A stretch of 8,137 nt of DNA from Bacilli bacterium (GTDB taxonomy: Bacteria > Bacillota_I > Bacilli_A > RF39 > UBA660). Within the stretch, counting starts at the first letter, position 1. Each line of letters begins with the position of its first letter. Both the position numbers and the translations under genes were made by a program. Shown here in pieces: positions 4,320-8,137 of the stretch. The stretch is from the NCBI GenBank assembly GCA_017460245.1, contig JAFUBK010000081.1, positions 1-8,137 on the forward strand. Reading direction: 5' to 3'. The notes under the pieces were generated by a model, which saw only the letters and a list, made by a program, of their open reading frames with translations, searched no databases and was not told the origin of the DNA.

Positions 4320-5528
4320 ATGCAAAGGATAATTATGCATATTGATGTTAATAATGCTTTTTTATCATGGACGGCGATCTTGCTTTTAAAACAGGGCTAT
4401 AAGTATGATATTAGAAAATCTTATGCCGTTATTGGTTTTGAAGAGAGTAAACGTCATGGTATTGTTTTGTCTAAATCAACGCCAATTAAAAAATTAGGCG
4501 TTAAAACAGCGGAACCAATTTTTATGGCGAAAAAAAAATGCCCTAATTTAAAAGTATATAAACCAAATTATGAATTTTATAAAAAAATGAGTAATGCGAT
4601 GTTTGATTTGATTAAAAATTATACACCAGATATTGAAAAAATGAGTATTGATGAGTGTTTTTTGGATTATGGACCTATTAAGCATTTATATGGTGATGAA
4701 ATTAAATTTGCTTATAAGATTAAAAATGAAATAAAAAACAAACTAGGCTTTACAGTTAATGTCGGTGTTGCTAATAATAAACTTTGTGCGAAAATGGCTT
4801 CTGATTTTACTAAGCCAGATAGAGTACATACTTTGTTTGAAGATGAAGTTGATAAAAAAATGAAACCACTACCTATTGAAGATTTGTTTTTTATAGGTAA
4901 GAAAACTTCTAGTAAATTACATAAACTTGGAATTCATACTATTTATGATTTAAGTGTTCAAAATCTTGAAAAGTTATATCCATATTTTAAAAATCAAGCT
5001 TATAAGATGATTTCTTGGGCTAATGGAATTGATGATTCTTTATTAGAAACTGGAAAGGTGGTTACTAAAGGAATTAGTAACAGTACTACTTTAATTCACA
5101 ATCTGATTCATAAAGAAGATGTTTACGAGGTTTTAGAGTCTATTAGTGAAAATTTAGCAAGGCAGTTAAGGCGAGAAAAAAGATATGCTTCGGTGGTTAG
5201 GGTTCAACTTAAAAATTCTAGTTTTCAAAATTATACACATCAGAAAAAATTGGAAAATGCTACTAATAGTCAATCAGTTATTTTTGAGACTGCTAAAAAA
5301 TTATGCGATGATATGTGGAAAGATGAACCTATTAGATTGGTCGGACTTGGCGTTGATGGTCTTACTGAAGAGATGGTTTATCAAACTTCTTTATTTGATG
5401 AGGTGGAAGATGTTTTACAAAATAGAAAATTAGATGAGGTTTTGGATAATATTAAAAATAAATTTGGTTTTAATATTATTGATAAAGCTTCAATGAGTGG
5501 AAAGAAGAAAATTAGAAAAAAATATTAA
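4320..5528 (+). CDS. dinB: Y-family translesion DNA polymerase (DNA polymerase IV-like)
   Basis: This 402-aa enzyme copies across damaged template bases with low fidelity. Catalytic carboxylates are visible at D9 (HIDVNNAF) and D111-E112 (MSIDECFLD), with the aromatic steric-gate residue F14. A thumb helix-hairpin-helix follows (IGKKTSSKLHKLGIHTIYDL, 192-211), then the little-finger domain to about 350. The clamp-binding motif QTSLFD (355-360) docks the enzyme on the replication sliding clamp. The tail ends in basic residues (KKKIRKKY). The N-terminal D-V-N-N-A-F in place of D-M-D-C-F-F points to a Firmicutes Pol Y subgroup rather than classical E. coli-type DinB. ATG 4320 is 5 bases after AGGTGG. 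An in-frame GTG at 4311 lies inside that SD, and ATG 4335 is too far from it. It stands alone between two terminators, under an extended -10 with a candidate LexA box. Confidence 0.93.
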   Translation: MQRIIMHIDVNNAFLSWTAILLLKQGYKYDIRKSYAVIGFEESKRHGIVLSKSTPIKKLGVKTAEPIFMAKKKCPNLKVYKPNYEFYKKMSNAMFDLIKNYTPDIEKMSIDECFLDYGPIKHLYGDEIKFAYKIKNEIKNKLGFTVNVGVANNKLCAKMASDFTKPDRVHTLFEDEVDKKMKPLPIEDLFFIGKKTSSKLHKLGIHTIYDLSVQNLEKLYPYFKNQAYKMISWANGIDDSLLETGKVVTKGISNSTTLIHNLIHKEDVYEVLESISENLARQLRREKRYASVVRVQLKNSSFQNYTHQKKLENATNSQSVIFETAKKLCDDMWKDEPIRLVGLGVDGLTEEMVYQTSLFDEVEDVLQNRKLDEVLDNIKNKFGFNIIDKASMSGKKKIRKKY

Positions 5529-5536
5529 GTAACTTG

Positions 5537-5566
5537 GGATGTTTTATCAACATTCTTTTTGTTTTT
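5537..5566 (+). terminator. Terminator of the polymerase gene
   Basis: GGATGTT (5537-5543) and AACATTC (5549-5555) form a 7-bp stem with one G-T wobble around TTATC. It is followed by TTTTT-G-TTTTT (5556-5566) and lies 9 bases after the stop codon. Confidence 0.75.
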
Positions 5567-5574
5567 AGAAAATG

Positions 5575-5604
5575 TTTAAAAGTGTTTGCTAAATATGGTA
5601 TACT
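5575..5604 (+). promoter_or_regulatory. tex promoter (extended -10)
   Basis: TTTAAA (5575-5580, 4 of 6 to TTGACA) and an extended -10 TGGTATACT (5596-5604) are separated by 18 bases between the hexamers. The start near 5611 gives a leader of about 18 bases that includes the SD GTGAGGT at 5616-5622. Confidence 0.55.
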
Positions 5605-5628
5605 TAATATATAAAGTGAGGTAACAAG

Positions 5629-7773
5629 ATGAATGAAAGCATTATAAAAAATATAAGTGAAAATTTAAAAGTTAAAATTAGCCAAGTAGAAAAAACTTTA
5701 AAATTATTAGAAGAGGGCAATACGATACCTTTTATTGCAAGATACCGTAAGGAAGTAACTGGTAATTTAGATGAACAGCAAATTCGTGAAATAAACGAAG
5801 TATATATGTATCAAGTTAATCTTTTAAAAAGAAAAGAAGATGTGATTAGATTAATCGATGAAAAGGGACTTCTTACGGAAGAACTTACTAAACAAATTAT
5901 GGATTCTTCTAAATTAGTTGAGGTTGAAGATTTATATAGACCTTTTAAAGAAAAGAAAAAAACTAAAGCTACGGAAGCTATAAAAAATGGTCTTGAACCA
6001 CTTGCTAAACAAATTATGGCATATACTACTAAAAATAAAGAGGAATTAGTAAAACCATTTTTAAATGATGTTGTTAAAGATTTTGATAGTGCCACCTCAG
6101 GCGCTAAGTATATTATTGCAGAGTGGATAAGTGATAATGCTTATTACCGTAAGTGGATAAGAAGTTTTACTTTTAATACTGGAAGTATTGTAACTAAGAT
6201 AAAAAAGGGTGCCATAGATGAGGATAAAGTATATGAAATGTATTATGATTTTACTGAAAAAATCAAATATGCAAAAGGTTATAGAGTTTTAGCTATTAAC
6301 AGAGCTGAAAAAGAAAAGGTAATTACTGTTAATATTGATGTTGATAAAGAAAGAATTATTAAGTATTTAGAAGAAAAAGTTATTAAAAAAGAAGGACCTT
6401 ACAATTATTTGATAAGCGAAGCTATTAAGGATAGTTATAAAAGATTAATTGAAGGGTCGATTGAAAGAGAAATTAGAAGCGAACTTACGGAAAATGCTGA
6501 GGATGAAGCGACGGATAATTTTAGTAAAAACTTAGAAAATTTGTTAATGCAACCACCTATGAAAGAAAAGATGGTCTTAGGTTTTGATCCGGCTTATAGA
6601 ACTGGATGTAAGCTTGCAGTTGTTGATTATACTGGTAAAAAAATTGATATTAAGGTTATTTATCCACATGAGCCTAAAAACGAAAAGGAGAAAAGTAAAA
6701 AGATTTTGCTTGAGTTGATTGATAAGTATAATATTGATATTATTGCAATTGGTAACGGTACAGCGTCTCGTGAAAGTGAAGCTTTTGTAGCTGATACAAT
6801 TAAAGAAGCTAAAAGAAAAGTAGAATATATTATTGTTTCTGAAGCAGGAGCTTCTGTTTATTCGGCTTCTAAGGAGGCTATTTTGGAGTTTCCTGACTTG
6901 CAAGCTTCTGAGCGTAGTGCGATTAGTATTGCAAGAAGATTGCAAGATCCTCTTTCTGAACTTGTAAAGATCGATCCAGAAAGCATTGGCGTAGGGCTTT
7001 ATCAACACGATATTCCTAATAAAAAATTATCTAATTCTTTAGATTTTGTAGTGGTTAAAGCGGTTAATAGTGTGGGTGTTAATGTTAATACAGCAAGTAA
7101 ATTTTTGCTTAAATATGTATCTGGTCTTACTAAAAGCACAATTGATAAACTTGTTAAATATAGGGATGATAATGGAAAAATTAAAAATAGAGAGGTAATT
7201 AATAAAATTTTGAGTCCTAAAGTTTATACGCAAGCTGTGGGATTTTTAAGAATTAATGATGGTGATAATGTTTTAGATATGACTGATATTCACCCAGAAA
7301 GTTATGATGTTACGTTGAGACTTTTAAATATGCTTAATCTTTCTTTAGATGATATTGGAACAGATAAAATGAATTTTGATATTGATTTAATGGAATATGC
7401 TTCTAAATTAGGAACTGATATATATACTTTAGAAGATATTATTAAATCGCTTAAAAAACCTAATAGGGATCCTCGTGATGATATGCCTAGGCCGATTTTA
7501 AAAAGTGATGTTTTGCATTTAGAGGATTTAAAAATTGGTATGCAGCTGCAAGGGACTGTTAGAAATGTTACACCATTTGGGGCTTTTATTGATATTGGTT
7601 TAAAAAATGATGGGCTTGCTCATATTTCTAAGCTTACTGAAAAGTTTATCAAACATCCAATGGAAGTTGTGAATGTTGGGGATATTGTAGATTGCTATGT
7701 CGATGATATTTTAATTGACAAGAAAAAAGTATCTTTATCTTTGATAAAGCCAAAGGAGAATGCAAATGCGTAA
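5629..7773 (+). CDS. tex: Tex family RNA-binding transcription accessory protein
   Basis: Tex is a cytoplasmic nucleic-acid-binding protein of the Spt6-like family, associated with transcription. At 714 aa it has full family length. In order: the Tex N-terminal helical region with GNTIPFIARYRKEVTGNLDE (30-49) and D-L-Y-R-P at 101-105; a YqgF/RNase H-like domain starting VLGFDPAYRTGCK (316-328) with GNGTASRES (375-383), SEAGASVYSAS (404-414) and GVGLYQHD (454-461); a helix-hairpin-helix region from NVNTASKFLLKY (485 on) to about 560; and a C-terminal S1 RNA-binding domain with GTVRNVTPFGAFIDIG at 642-657, running to about 706. ATG 5629 is 6 bases after GTGAGGT. No frameshift or missing domain is seen. 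Its last 8 bases overlap the next gene's start, so the downstream lipoprotein is probably co-translated. Confidence 0.97.
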   Translation: MNESIIKNISENLKVKISQVEKTLKLLEEGNTIPFIARYRKEVTGNLDEQQIREINEVYMYQVNLLKRKEDVIRLIDEKGLLTEELTKQIMDSSKLVEVEDLYRPFKEKKKTKATEAIKNGLEPLAKQIMAYTTKNKEELVKPFLNDVVKDFDSATSGAKYIIAEWISDNAYYRKWIRSFTFNTGSIVTKIKKGAIDEDKVYEMYYDFTEKIKYAKGYRVLAINRAEKEKVITVNIDVDKERIIKYLEEKVIKKEGPYNYLISEAIKDSYKRLIEGSIEREIRSELTENAEDEATDNFSKNLENLLMQPPMKEKMVLGFDPAYRTGCKLAVVDYTGKKIDIKVIYPHEPKNEKEKSKKILLELIDKYNIDIIAIGNGTASRESEAFVADTIKEAKRKVEYIIVSEAGASVYSASKEAILEFPDLQASERSAISIARRLQDPLSELVKIDPESIGVGLYQHDIPNKKLSNSLDFVVVKAVNSVGVNVNTASKFLLKYVSGLTKSTIDKLVKYRDDNGKIKNREVINKILSPKVYTQAVGFLRINDGDNVLDMTDIHPESYDVTLRLLNMLNLSLDDIGTDKMNFDIDLMEYASKLGTDIYTLEDIIKSLKKPNRDPRDDMPRPILKSDVLHLEDLKIGMQLQGTVRNVTPFGAFIDIGLKNDGLAHISKLTEKFIKHPMEVVNVGDIVDCYVDDILIDKKKVSLSLIKPKENANA

Positions 7774-8137
7774 AATAATTTTATGTTTGTTTTTAATTTT
7801 TATTTTAACTGGTTGTGTAAGTAAGGATGAATATTTTACAAAAACATGTACTAATAAAGTTAAAAGTGGTAATTTGTCTGTTAGTGAAGTAAAAAAAATT
7901 ACATATAACAACAAAGATGAAGTAACTGAGGTTATTGTAACAAAAACTTATAGTGACAAGTCTGCGAAAAATATTAAGGCTATTAAAAAGGCGTCTAGTG
8001 ATTATAATAACGAGCTTGCAGCTTCTGACGATATTTTGATTAAAGTAGTTATGGATAGTGAAAATAAATATAGTGTTCAGTATACTTTAGATGTTCAAAA
8101 ATTAACTTCAGAGGAGCTTGAAATGTTTAACCTTGAA
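7766..8137 (+). CDS. Lipoprotein, 3' end beyond window (partial)
   Basis: The frame is open from ATG 7766 to the end of the window, 124 codons without a stop. The product starts M-R-K-I-I-L-C-L-F-L-I-F-I-L-T-G-C: a short basic N-terminus, a hydrophobic core and a lipobox L-T-G-C with the lipidated cysteine at 17. The mature region is hydrophilic with alternating strands (KITYNNKDEVTEVIVTKTY and KYSVQYTLDVQKLTSEEL). That pattern loosely recalls DUF1307/YehR-type lipoproteins, but this is an impression, not a match. The SD AAAGGAG (7752-7758) lies within tex, 7 bases before the ATG, and the ATG precedes the tex stop, an 8-base overlap that implies coupling. The function is unknown. Confidence 0.85.
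   Translation, partial: MRKIILCLFLIFILTGCVSKDEYFTKTCTNKVKSGNLSVSEVKKITYNNKDEVTEVIVTKTYSDKSAKNIKAIKKASSDYNNELAASDDILIKVVMDSENKYSVQYTLDVQKLTSEELEMFNLE

Noticed and set aside
6577..7008. Minus-strand frame of 143 codons opposite tex (also 5811-6095 and 7039-7233)
   Set aside because: Full-length tex on the other strand explains the sequence, and the translations are low-complexity Asn/Ile/Ser/Phe with no motif.
1..8137. Mobile element, prophage, CRISPR array or defence island
   Set aside because: No transposase, integrase, terminal inverted repeats, regularly spaced repeats or defence-type proteins are seen. Base composition and codon use look uniform across the window.

Overview
The window is AT-rich DNA from a low-GC Gram-positive bacterium (Bacillota). 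It uses the standard bacterial code: TGA ends genes (for example at 2097-2099 and 3542-3544) and tryptophan is TGG, so it is not a Mycoplasma-type code-4 genome. A clear sspI spore-protein gene shows a spore-forming lineage or a recent descendant of one. The mix of short intergenic gaps, Bacillus-type genes and poorly characterised lipoproteins fits an uncultured, possibly gut-associated member of Bacilli, but species or family cannot be read from the sequence.

Layout. 1-81 is the 3' end of a plus-strand membrane-protein gene. It converges on sspI (minus, 90-308) across one shared bidirectional terminator. lemA (plus) follows with its own terminator. A second minus-strand gene (1102-1371) encodes a small Met/Pro-rich coiled-coil protein of unknown function. 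It is divergent from trmB, which has an extended -10 promoter and almost no leader. From 2188 to 4252 four tightly packed plus-strand genes form an apparent envelope operon: a lipoprotein, a Glu-rich protein with an amphipathic N-terminus, a DUF948/YtxG-like membrane protein and YtxH. This is closed by a strong terminator. A Y-family translesion polymerase follows, with a candidate LexA box inside its promoter, then a terminator. Last come tex and an overlapping lipoprotein gene that runs off the window.

How the parts relate. Most genes are housekeeping or envelope genes: tRNA m7G methylation, translesion synthesis, the Tex RNA-binding factor, and LemA/YtxG/YtxH membrane proteins. From memory, trmB lies a few genes from sftA, murC, ytxG and ytxH in Bacillus, so trmB followed by ytxG/ytxH here looks like a shortened version of that neighbourhood. 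The least explained parts are the Glu-rich protein at 2795-3544, the lipoprotein before it, and the coiled-coil protein at 1102-1371. There is no rRNA, tRNA, CRISPR array, insertion sequence or phage gene, and no stretch over 300 bases lacks a gene.
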